NCBI GenBank assembly: GCA_027625095.1
Contig: JAQBXN010000023.1
Location: 1 to 64,000 of the forward strand
Length of the DNA stretch: 64,000 bases
Reading direction: 5' to 3'
DNA from: Planctomycetota bacterium
Lineage (GTDB): Bacteria > Planctomycetota > PUPC01 > JACPCR01
Shown: positions 34,422 to 44,300 of the stretch, one piece after another
Layout of the letters: each line of letters begins with the position of its first letter
How positions within the stretch are numbered: position 1 is the stretch's first letter
The notes under the pieces: model-generated
The model's database searches: none
What the model was told of the DNA's origin: nothing
What the model saw: only the letters and a program-made list of their open reading frames with translations
Translations under genes and position numbers: made by a program

Positions 34422-36625
34422 ATGGCTTCAGATTCGGGCGAATCGAAAGATACGAACAAAAGGTCTGGAAAGAAGATCAAGAAGGCGTTCCGAGCCTATA
34501 CTCTTCAGGACGGTATGAATATCGTCAAGAAGGAGATGGGGCCCCAGGCGACAATCCTCTCGGTCAAGAAGGTGCCCTCTCGCAGCAGGAAAGACGTCAT
34601 TGTGGTCGAGATTGTGGCAGAAGCACCTGCGCCAGAGGAGAAGAAGGCTCAGCCAGAACTGAACAAAGAGGGCTCAAAGGTTGGCGGCCTCGGCAAACAA
34701 ATGGCCAAAGTAAGGGAGGTCGTTGTCCTGCCTCTGCGTTATCCGGAGATGTTCGCCCGGTTGGGTATTTCACCACCGAAAGGCGTCTTGATGTACGGCC
34801 CTCCGGGAACGGGCAAGACTCTCACCGCTCGAACAGTTGCCGAAGAATGCGGGGCTACTTTTTTCTCGGTCAATGGGCCCGAGTTGCTCGGTGGGGCCAT
34901 GGGCGAAAGCGAAAAGAATCTGCGCGAAGTCTTTGAAAAAGCCACCGCCCAGGCACCGAGCCTGATCTTCTTTGATGAAATAGACGCCATCGCCGGCCAG
35001 CGCGAAGACGCAGGGTCCGGTGCTGAGAAGAGATTGGTCACACAGCTCCTTACCCTGATGGACGGAGTCGATGACAAGCGCGGCCGCGTGATCGTCCTCG
35101 CTGCCACCAACCGCGTGGACTCTATCGACAGCGCGTTGCGCCGGCCGGGACGTTTCGACCGCGAGGTTGAAATCCCCATTCCCGATGAAGAATCCCGCTG
35201 CGAAATTATCAAGATTCACGCCAAGGGGATAGCCATCGCTTCAGACGTAGACCTGGAGAAAATTTCGGCAGTGTGCCACGGCTATGTAGGTGCAGACATT
35301 GCTCATCTCTGCAAAGAGGCCGGCATGCTGGCCATCCGCGAGGCCATGCCCGCAGGCGGGCAGCCCCCGTCAAACCTCCAGGTGCATAAGCGCCATTTCG
35401 AGGCCGCGATGAAAGAGATTACACCGACCGCTATGAAGGGCGCCGCAGCCATGGCCTCGAACATCACTTTTGCTGACGTCGGTGGCCTGGAGGACGTGAA
35501 ACGCGAACTGGAAGAGGCCATCGTCCTGCCGCTCAAACGGCCTGAACTCTTTAAGCAGATGAATATCCGCCCGTCCAAGGGCGTCTTGCTCGCGGGCCCA
35601 CCGGGAACCGGCAAGACCCTCATCGCCCGTGCCGCAGCCGGCCAGTGCGGCGTCAACTTCATCGCGGTCAACGGGCCATCCCTCGTATCAAAATTCGTCG
35701 GTGAAACAGAGAAGCAGCTCCGTGACGTATTCGAGAAAGCCCGCAATGCCAGCCCGTGCATCATCTTCTTTGATGAGTTTGATTCGATCGCACCGGTTCG
35801 CGGCAGTGGTTCCGATGACCAGTTCGCCGACCGTCTCGTCGCGCAATTACTTGTTGAGATGGACGGCTTCGATCCCAGCCAGGCCATCTTTTGCCTGGCC
35901 GCAACCAACCGCCCAGAAGCTATCGACCCAGCAGTTCGACGCCCCGGCCGCTTCGATAAGGTTATCTATATTCCTCTTCCCGATGCAGAGAGCCGCAAGC
36001 ACATCCTCGATGTCCATCTCCGCCAGAAACCGCTGGAAAAAACATCGACATGGACGAGCTCACCACCATCACCATGGGATTCTCCGGAGCGGAAATCGAA
36101 GAAGCATGCCGCCGCGCAGCGATGGAAGCCGTGCGGAAATCTATTGCCGCCACCAGCACTCTCGAACCGGCGATCTCCCACCGGGATCTGGTCAGAGTTT
36201 TTACTGACATGGCCAAGGCGACCGGAAAAGATGTCCAGGAGCACAAAGCGGCCTCCACCCACAAGGCCATGGTCGTGGACGATAATGACTATGCACGCGA
36301 GTTTGCCGCAGAGGCCGTCAAGCTCGCAGGCCTCGAGCCTGTTACTTTTGAAGACCCTTTAAAGGCCATAGAGGCCCTCGAAACCCAGCACTTCGACCTG
36401 GTCATCCTTGATGTTGACATGCCCAAGATGGACGGCATGGAGGTCCTGTCGCACATCAGAAAAATTCTACCCAATCTCCCGGTCATCATGGCCACCGGCA
36501 ACAAGGAAGACGTCACCAAGATGACATCCTTTAAACTTGGCGCGACTGATTACCTCAACAAACCCTATTCGGTTCAGGATCTCGTCAATTGCGTCAAGAA
36601 CGCCTTGGACGACACCGAGGGTTGA
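34422..36625 (+). CDS. FlhF-N-like - AAA+ - AAA+ - receiver protein with apparent -1 frameshift
   Basis: If one -1 shift is allowed at 36037-36043, this is a 734-residue protein. Residues about 20-68 (YTLQDGMNIVKKEMGPQATI) match the basic N-terminal domain of FlhF GTPases. Two CDC48/p97-type AAA+ modules follow: Walker A GPPGTGKT near 125 and 393, Walker B LIFFDEIDAI and IIFFDEFDSI, sensor and arginine-finger strings RRPGRFD in both. The pore loops and hexamer contacts look intact. Residues about 614-730 are a full receiver domain (VVDDND, Asp664 in LVILDVDMPKMDG, ATGNK, NKPYS). Without the shift, the zero frame runs 106 unrelated residues to 36362. AGGAG (34409-34413) precedes the start. A CDC48-like unfoldase controlled by phosphorylation is an inference; the kinase upstream is the natural donor. 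Confidence 0.88.
36037..36043 (+). promoter_or_regulatory. A6C run at the frameshift point of the AAA+/receiver gene
   Basis: The run AAAAAAC lies where the reading frame must step back by one. The zero frame reads GAA AAA ACA; after a -1 slip on AAA the next codons are AAC ATC GAC ATG GAC GAG CTC, which restore the conserved C-terminal AAA+ lid (MDELTTITMGFSGAEIEEAC) and the receiver domain. Programmed -1 slippage, a real mutation, or a one-base homopolymer error would each give this picture. No clear stimulatory stem or upstream Shine-Dalgarno-like site stands out. Confidence 0.6.
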
Positions 36626-36635
36626 GTTCAACGCT

Positions 36636-37136
36636 ATGTCCAGACTCCAGACAGCGATAGACCAGATCCTCTCCTCCCGCGATTACACCAACAGAATTCT
36701 GGAGACCATCGAAGACACCAATTGGTTCTGTATGCCCGAACCTGCGGTGACCCACATCGCCTGGCAGGTCGGCCACCTGGCAGTAGCCCAGTACGGTCTG
36801 TCCCTTGTCCGAATGCGCGGCGAACATGAGAGCGACGAAAACCTCATCCCAAAAGCTTTCCGGGACCATTTCACCCGCGCCTCCGTCCCGGCTGCAGATC
36901 CGGCGGCCAATCCTTCCATTGCCGAGATTCGCTCCGTATTCGACAGAGTACATCAACAGGCGACGGAGGAGCTCCCGAACATAAATGACGATGACCTGGA
37001 TCTCCCGCCGCTCCTACCACACCAACTGTTCAATACCAGGCTGGGGGCGCTCCACTGGACGGCCAGACACGAAATGCTCCACGTAGGCCAGATCGGCCTG
37101 CTGCGCCGCCTGTTTGGTATGGAGAAGTTTCGATAG
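36636..37136 (+). CDS. DinB-family protein
   Basis: A 166-residue four-helix-bundle protein of the DinB/YfiT superfamily. The metal-binding histidines are recognisable: GHL in helix 2 (HIAWQVGHLAVAQ) and the HEMLH pair in the third (HWTARHEMLHVGQIG). Members include bacillithiol/mycothiol-dependent transferases and proteins of unknown role. Its start is 10 bases after the stop of the AAA+/receiver gene, so it is likely cotranscribed and may belong to the same response, though nothing in the sequence shows how. The upstream open frame (from 36537) overlaps the receiver codons and was not used. Confidence 0.85.
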   Translation: MSRLQTAIDQILSSRDYTNRILETIEDTNWFCMPEPAVTHIAWQVGHLAVAQYGLSLVRMRGEHESDENLIPKAFRDHFTRASVPAADPAANPSIAEIRSVFDRVHQQATEELPNINDDDLDLPPLLPHQLFNTRLGALHWTARHEMLHVGQIGLLRRLFGMEKFR

Positions 37137-37195
37137 TAATTGAAGGCGCAAGAAATCTGATTCGTACCCATCATTCTCTCCCGGCAACCTGATAG

Positions 37196-37981
37196 ATGAC
37201 AGCGACCATCACTCTTACACCAGAACAGCGACAGGATTACGCCAGCAAGGGATACCTTATTGTTCCGAATGTCCTGACTGAAAAGGAACTCCTGGCGTTT
37301 CTGAAACACGAATCACAGCCCAAGCCCGAATCCATGAAGAAGGGCTTGCGATCGCACACCGCCGACCCGATGTGGAATTATCTTTCCAGCCACCACAACA
37401 TCGCCGGCATCGCGCAGCAGCTTCTGAACGGCCAGCCCAGAATCGTTCAGACCATGTATCTTGCCAAACAGCCGGCAGATGCAGCCGGTGAAGGGGGAGG
37501 CCGCGGCATCGCTCTCCACCAGGACACCCATTACCTGCCCAGCGACCCGAACACCCTGATGGCATGCTGGATTGCGCTTAACGATACCAGCCCTGACAAC
37601 GGCGGCTTTTGTACCGTTCCTGGCAGCCATAAGGGCGACCTGCGAAAGACACACAAAAACACTGAGGAGGATCATCTGAGCTGGGAGAATGAACACCTGA
37701 TGCGTGATCGCCATGGCCGTGAATGGAAGCAGATGATGTATTCATTTCAGATCGAAAACCTCAATGACGATTGCATCGAACACCTGACCATTCCGCGGGG
37801 CAGCGCCGTCTTCTTCACCGGCATGACGATTCATGGCTCGTTTGCCAATCGTTCCACAAGGCCTCGCCTGGCTTTTGCCGTGCACTATCTTCATGAGGAC
37901 TCCTGGCTTTTGAGAGCGGACGTTCAGGAGACAACCCTTGTGAGCGAATTCTCCACCGTGTTACCCGAACCGGTGAGCTGA
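37196..37981 (+). CDS. Phytanoyl-CoA dioxygenase (PhyH)-family oxygenase
   Basis: A 261-residue Fe(II)/2-oxoglutarate-dependent oxygenase. The metal triad is formed by H-x-D in LHQDTHYL and the distal His of MTIHGSFANRS; RPRLAFAVHY supplies the 2-oxoglutarate-binding Arg. The N-terminus (RQDYASKGYLIVPNVLTEKEL) is the standard PhyH lead-in. The family hydroxylates diverse small molecules; the substrate is unknown. The gene lies 60 bases after the DinB-family gene, on the same strand, and may be the last gene of that unit. Another oxygenase of a different fold is at 45609. Confidence 0.88.
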   Translation: MTATITLTPEQRQDYASKGYLIVPNVLTEKELLAFLKHESQPKPESMKKGLRSHTADPMWNYLSSHHNIAGIAQQLLNGQPRIVQTMYLAKQPADAAGEGGGRGIALHQDTHYLPSDPNTLMACWIALNDTSPDNGGFCTVPGSHKGDLRKTHKNTEEDHLSWENEHLMRDRHGREWKQMMYSFQIENLNDDCIEHLTIPRGSAVFFTGMTIHGSFANRSTRPRLAFAVHYLHEDSWLLRADVQETTLVSEFSTVLPEPVS

Positions 37982-38324
37982 GTGGCAGGGGGATTTTGAA
38001 CTCTAAATCAACGGATCCAAGGCCGATCGTCCTGGCCACATCAAACTTGGGCCGCCCTCATTGCAATCTGCGCCGCATGGTTTCGACCTGCCCATCAGCA
38101 CGATAAACAATGGGCCAAATGTTCTCGAGCTGATGTCCGAATCACTCTGGCAAGTGCATTGGGCAGAGGGACGCCTGAACAGTTGAATCGTGTTCCGCGG
38201 TCGGAGACCCGTGGTGGGATCTTTCGATAGCCATTCTTCCCTCGCTACAGGGCCCAAACTTGCGAGTTCCTCTCCGTGAGTGTAAGAGCTACTACCTCAA
38301 TTTCTTTAACCAGAAACACTGTCT
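37982..38324. other. Intergenic region, nothing recognised
   Basis: About 340 bases between the PhyH gene and the large secreted protein. The reading frames here are short and have unlikely composition. No clear terminator for the upstream gene was found, and no strong ribosome binding site lies ahead of ATG 38325. Confidence 0.4.
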
Positions 38325-41300
38325 ATGCGGGTCTTGAATCCAGCCATACTACTGTTGCTATTCTCAAGTCTCAGTGCACTCGCAAGAGCAGAAAACCTCA
38401 AGATAGGAAGAGATTCATTCGCCCCTCTCCAGGCGATATCTGCCCGGGAATACTCGGTAGAGATAACCGCTCGGAATAAACTTGAAAAGAAATTCAAAGA
38501 GCTTGTCATCCTGTTCGCGCATCAGGGAGTGCCAAACTACTACCGCCTTAAACTGACAAAAACTACAGCGGTTGTTGAGAAATACAGGGATAACAATCTA
38601 GAAGATGTCTGGGAGGGCAAGGGGCGCATTCTTCACAGCGATTCGAAGAATCCTGATCAGATGATCGAGATACGGCGGCAAGTGTCCTGGATTACCGTGG
38701 TCGTGAATCATGTCATCGCGTTGCGCGTCCTTGACCTTTCTTATGGGAGCGGAGAGGTATACGTAAGGATGCAGGAGGACCTGGAAATCACCCGGTTTCG
38801 CGTGCAGCCGCTCGATCCAATAATTTTCGACGATGACTTCATGAAGACTGCCGAAGCGGCGGAGGACCTCGGCGTCTGGAAGCCGGAGTCCGGCAGCTGG
38901 AGAATCCAGTCCATTGATGAAAAGGTTCGAGCGACCGGACTGAAGATCAGCAATGGTAAAGCCCCTGAATCAGAGCGCAGCCCTAATCCATTTTCTCTTT
39001 CGTCTCTCGGCATTGAGCCGTCCATAATCACATCGGGACAAAGCTTTTGGAGTGATTACGCCTTCGAAGTCTCCTCCAAGACCGAAAGTGGCTGGTTTGG
39101 TGTAGTTTTCTGCTGGCGTGGGCCGCAGGACCATTTCGTTTTCAGGGCGCAGCTCCTGCAATCTAAGAAACATGCCGGGACTCTACAGTTGGTGCGCGTT
39201 AAAGATGGCGAGACCGATGTCCTGGAAGAAAGACACTTCATCGGCCGCACGGGTGACTGGTATCGAATCCAAGTCAGCGCGGTCGGCGGTCGAATCCGTG
39301 CAAGCATGGACGACGCCCTGGTCTTTGATGTGTATGACGATACATGTTCTGGTGGCAAGATCGGGCTCTATTCAGAGGGGGGATACGGAACCGCTTTTGA
39401 CGATGTCGCTGTCCGCTCCGACGCGGCTATTCATCTGGATCGGAAAGATGAAATCGAAAAACTCGGCAAGGCATCGTTGGGTCAATGGAAAATTATCGAA
39501 GAGAAAGATGGCCTCACTATCGAGTGTCGACGTGGGGGTCCATCAAAGACCGTGGGAAAACTGAGCAGCAAGCCGGGGCATTTCGACCTCTGGAATTCGA
39601 GCCTGGCTGGGCTTCGGTTTGAGGCGGATATTGACGTCTCGAATTCCAGAGCCGCGGGGCTCGGAATTATTTCGCAGATTCCGGGCAAGAGCATTCGTAA
39701 TGCCTACCTTGTGAATTCGAAAGGTGAGTTTGAGTTGCACAAAGATTCTGTGCCCTTGCCCAGGGAGTGTTACCCCATTCGGATGGGTAAGAAGCTGCAT
39801 CTCGCCCTGGATTTCAATCCTGGGAACGAGAGTTTCTATGTAAACGGCATAAAGGTGCACCACTTCCAGGGAGACGCCCCCTCCGATATTGGCAAGTTGT
39901 TCCTTTACGGAGAGGAGGGTGCGGTATTCAGCAATATAAGCGTGAACGGTAAAGACGATCGGAACTGGTCACAGAATGTCTCAAAAGACGCTTTTGTAGA
40001 AGACCCGTACATGCAGGGCTGGGCTTCCCCAAAGTGGGCGTGGTATCCCGCGAAGTTACCTGACGAGAAAAGTGAGCCGGCCACCTGGCTGTACAAAGGG
40101 GATTGTTTTGGCGCGGTGGAGTTATCGATACCGATGCTGGAAAGCACCTGGTTCTGGGGCGCCGAGGAGGCGGACTTTCAAACTGGACGTGGTGTAAAGA
40201 TTTCCCAAAGAGCCAATGAGACCCGTCAGGTCATCTTCCTTGACAAAGGTGAAGTCAAGAAGAGCATAGACCTGCCTGTCAGTAAAGACGAAGAAAGGTT
40301 GCCACTCGAAATTTTCTCGGACGGCTACTACACCTGGATAAAGCACCACAGCCACACAAAAGCGGTACTCCGCCACGACACACTGACCTCAGGGATTCGG
40401 TTGGGAGCGATTGCACCGATGTCGTTCGATTTTTATTCGGTAAAGGTGCGAAGGGACAAGGTGCAGGATTACCTGTTTGAACGGGCCTCGAAAGACTGGT
40501 CTCGAGTCGGCACATGGGAAGTTACCAATCGATTTGCATGCGACCCGCGCTGGTCGCACATGAATGGGCGCAGCCTGGGCCTGGCTGCGCTCTGGAACAA
40601 GCACCGCTTCGAGGGCGATTTCAGCATGGAGGTTTACGCCGGAATGCGCATGCGGCACGGCGAACTCCTCCAGGGCTTTCACCAGTGGTACAACTATCCC
40701 AGGATCGGCGATATCAATTTTTCGTTTTGTGCTGACGGCCGTGACGTCTTCAGTGGTTACACCATGATCCTTGCCGAGTGGGATCGTGACTGGTCTGAAA
40801 AATATTCGCGTCTGTATCGTCAGGGCCGGAAGGTTGCCGAGACGGACAGGCAACTCATCCCGAGTGTGCGGATCGAGCAAAGGGATGAAAGGGCCATCCC
40901 CCTTGATTGGGATCCGGGCGGGCGCGGCGTTCACGGAGCGTGGTATTACCTCAAGCTGAGGCGGCGAAACGGACTAATCGAATACTTTTTCGATAATCAG
41001 AAAGTTCTCGAATACAGGGACAACTCCCCCATCGACTCCGGCCGCATCGCGCTCTGGACGCAAAACAACAGCATCGTCGTGGCACGCACTCAGATCGCAT
41101 ACAAACGTTGCATCCGTGAAAAGCTCGAACTGATAGAACTGCCCCATCAAAAAAAGTCTGAGCCAGAGACAACATCGAATCCTGAATTCGTCATCCATTC
41201 TTTGACGCATCCTTACCACCACAGCAATTTCGAAAATAGTCTTGCAGGCTGGCAGCCCCTTCACGAGGACCAGAGTGCACAGCTTTCCGTGGACTCTGCG

Positions 41301-44300
41301 ACCAGAGCGGAGGGCAAGCACAGCCTTCGCCTCGAAAACATGCACGCGGGCGGTGATTTCGGAGCGCTCATTCCGATGGATCGAGGCGACCTTTCCCGGG
41401 TGAAAGAACTCAGCTTCTTCTACCGGATTCCTGAATCGGTGAAGGTAAACCTCTACTTTGATCTGGAAGGCCATCCATATCGAACCTTCTTCGTTCGTCT
41501 GACTGGCAACGACGACTCCAACATCGCAATGACTAAGCTCGGCGACTTTGAAGTGACTGCAGACGGAGAATGGCATCAAGCAGTTTTCGAACTTGGCCGC
41601 GCCATCCGGGCTCTACTGCCGAACGAGGTCCATCACATTGTTAACCGCATGAAAATTGGAAACCTTCACGAGGGCTATCTCAATGCCGGACTGGGCGGCA
41701 ACCAGGCCGGCCTGGTCTATCACATTGATGATTTCCTGGTGACATCCGCCGGGCCCGAGACAGTGAATTTCGAATTCGAGCCCGAGGATCCGGACACTAT
41801 CAATGAATTCGTCTGGAGCATTGATGAACAGCCGGACATGAAATCCCTCAAGCCGGGCCCGAATCTGAAGACATCCAGAGTCGAAATCAAAGCCGCGGAG
41901 ATCGAAATCTCGAAAGCAGCAAAGGGAAACCGATCCAGACCGTCCAAGCCGGTTCTCGAAAAGGCCAGCCCACCCCACTTCGCTGCGCTAGCTACTGAAA
42001 AGCTCCCCCCCGGCAACTGGTACCTTCACGTTCAGGGCATTCGAGGGGACGGCTCGAAAACAGCATTGGCTCACCGGCAGATAGGAGTCGAGACGCAAAC
42101 TCGAGTTGCGCAGCTTTCACCTGCAGCGAATGCGGCGTGGGGCGGTGAACCAATACAACTGCGATTTCCGGATAAGACGACGGCCGCGCCCATCCTAGAA
42201 ACGATGCAGCTTTTTATGAGGGGCCAACAGGTGCCGCTGGGCGATCCGATCTCGAATTACAATGCCAATACGCGCACGCTGACGCTCACACTCAATCACT
42301 TGGAAAAGCCATGTGAGCCCGGCCAGCCTGTTCCTTTCGAATTGAAATTCGAAGACTGCCTGCAGAATGCTGCCTATATTCCTCGCGGTCCCAAGCCACG
42401 CAACAAGCAACTTACCTTCTGGTATCAGCGTCCAACTGCAGATCCAAAAACGCCCAGAAAAGTGGACGATGTCTCGAAGTTGATCTCCCATAAGTGGAGC
42501 TACTCCTTTGAGACCAGTGCTGACAAAACGCCACCCTCACGAGTCCATTTGAGCGGGCGGCTTATGGATCTCGATTTCGAAGAAAACCTGGGTGGAATCA
42601 CCACCAGCAACAGCGTGCAGGGCGCTATTCTTGAACGTGATTCCGCCACGGCGGCAGAGGGGACGTACAGCCTCAAGATAACCAACCCCGCCTTTGGCAG
42701 CGAGGTCAACAGCTCCTTCTTCAACAACAGTTTCAATCTCGGCGCTTACCCGATATTCAGTTTTGATTATCGGACGGAAGGAAAGCTCCGGATGAATTTC
42801 TACACCCAGGCCGGTGGGGCTGGACGTTACATCAAGTTCACGGATCCTGAGGGGGCTTCATCTGCTTATATCTCAGATATCGACCTTCAAACGGATGGTA
42901 AATGGCATCATGCCGAGATAAATCTCCAGAGGGCGGCTACACAACGGCTCAGCTCGTCCTTCAATCAGAAACATTTCGAAGCCCGGGCTCTCTCACTTGC
43001 CGATTTCGGCCATCGTGCCAACCTGGCGGGCGAGTCGCTGCACTTGGATAACGTCACTATGACGCCAGCGATCAGTGTCCATCAGGAAGTGACCTTCACC
43101 TGGAAGGCGAACGACCTCAGCGGCATTAAGGGCTATTCATACGGCTGGTCTCAGACGCAGGCATTTGAGCCTCCGTTGAAAGTCGACACCTCTGAAAACA
43201 GCTCGACATTCATTGCCCAGCCCGAGGGGGAAAGGTGGTTCCACATCCGCGCGGTAGATTTCGCGGGCAACTGGGGGCCGACAAGACATTACCGATACAT
43301 CATTGATAGTACGCCTCCGAACATTACCGCGGTACTCCCTGCAGAAGGTGCAAAGTCGATCTCTCCTTATGTGGCAGTGCAACTGAGGGATAATGTTGTC
43401 GGCGTGAACCCAGTGACGCTTGCTCTCTCCTTAAATGGACAACCAGTCAATTTGCAGTCCGGCCATGCCCGGATGATGGCGTCGGGGGACCTGCGTTACG
43501 ACTGGGCCCAGGCGCAGGCACCAATGACCGCGCCTATTCCAGACGGCACGGCGATGAATTATGAGATCAAGCCCTTTTTTGATTTCGTCGGCAATCAGGC
43601 TGAGGGCCGGGCATGGACATGGAATATCGACTATTCCAAAGACAAGAGCGGGCCATCGTCCCTGTCGGTCGGCAGCCCAAGTGCTCAGATGCTGAGTTAC
43701 TCGGATTTCACCTCATCGTACGGTTCCTGGTCGAGCCCGACCGCCAGTCTCTATCAGGATCCGGAGCGGAACGACAAATGCTTGCAGGTAACTGTCAACG
43801 ACCCGCTCGGTAAGTCTGCATTCTCTCTTTCACAATCGTTCTACAGTCACCAGCAGCACCTCATGACCTTCGATTACAAGTTCCCGCCGGGACTGAACCT
43901 CATGCTGAAACTTTACGGGTCGGACAAGCATTACTACATCATCGGCCTGACCGGCGAATCGGATATCCATAAAAACATCGGAATGGCGGAAGGGATCGTC
44001 GCCGACGGCAAGTGGCGCAAGGCGGTCATCGATATCCAGGCAATCATTAAGGCCGCATACCCGGATGTGACCTCCTGGAGCATTCGGAATCTTTCCTTCG
44101 GATGCTGGAGCCGCGGCAATCCGAATCCAATTGGAACGACTTATTTTCTCGACAACATTGCCATACAGGGCTCGGGCAGCCCAGCACCGATTTTTTCATG
44201 GAATACCTGGGACGTCACCGGAATATCCGGCTTCAGCTATCTATTGGACAGGCAGCCTACGACTGAGCCGGATGACACAATCGACAGCAGCGACATCCGA

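Noticed and set aside
38003-38257. Minus-strand 84-codon frame before the giant protein
   Set aside because: No homology that I recognise, no ribosome binding site, unlikely composition (many Cys/Pro/Arg).
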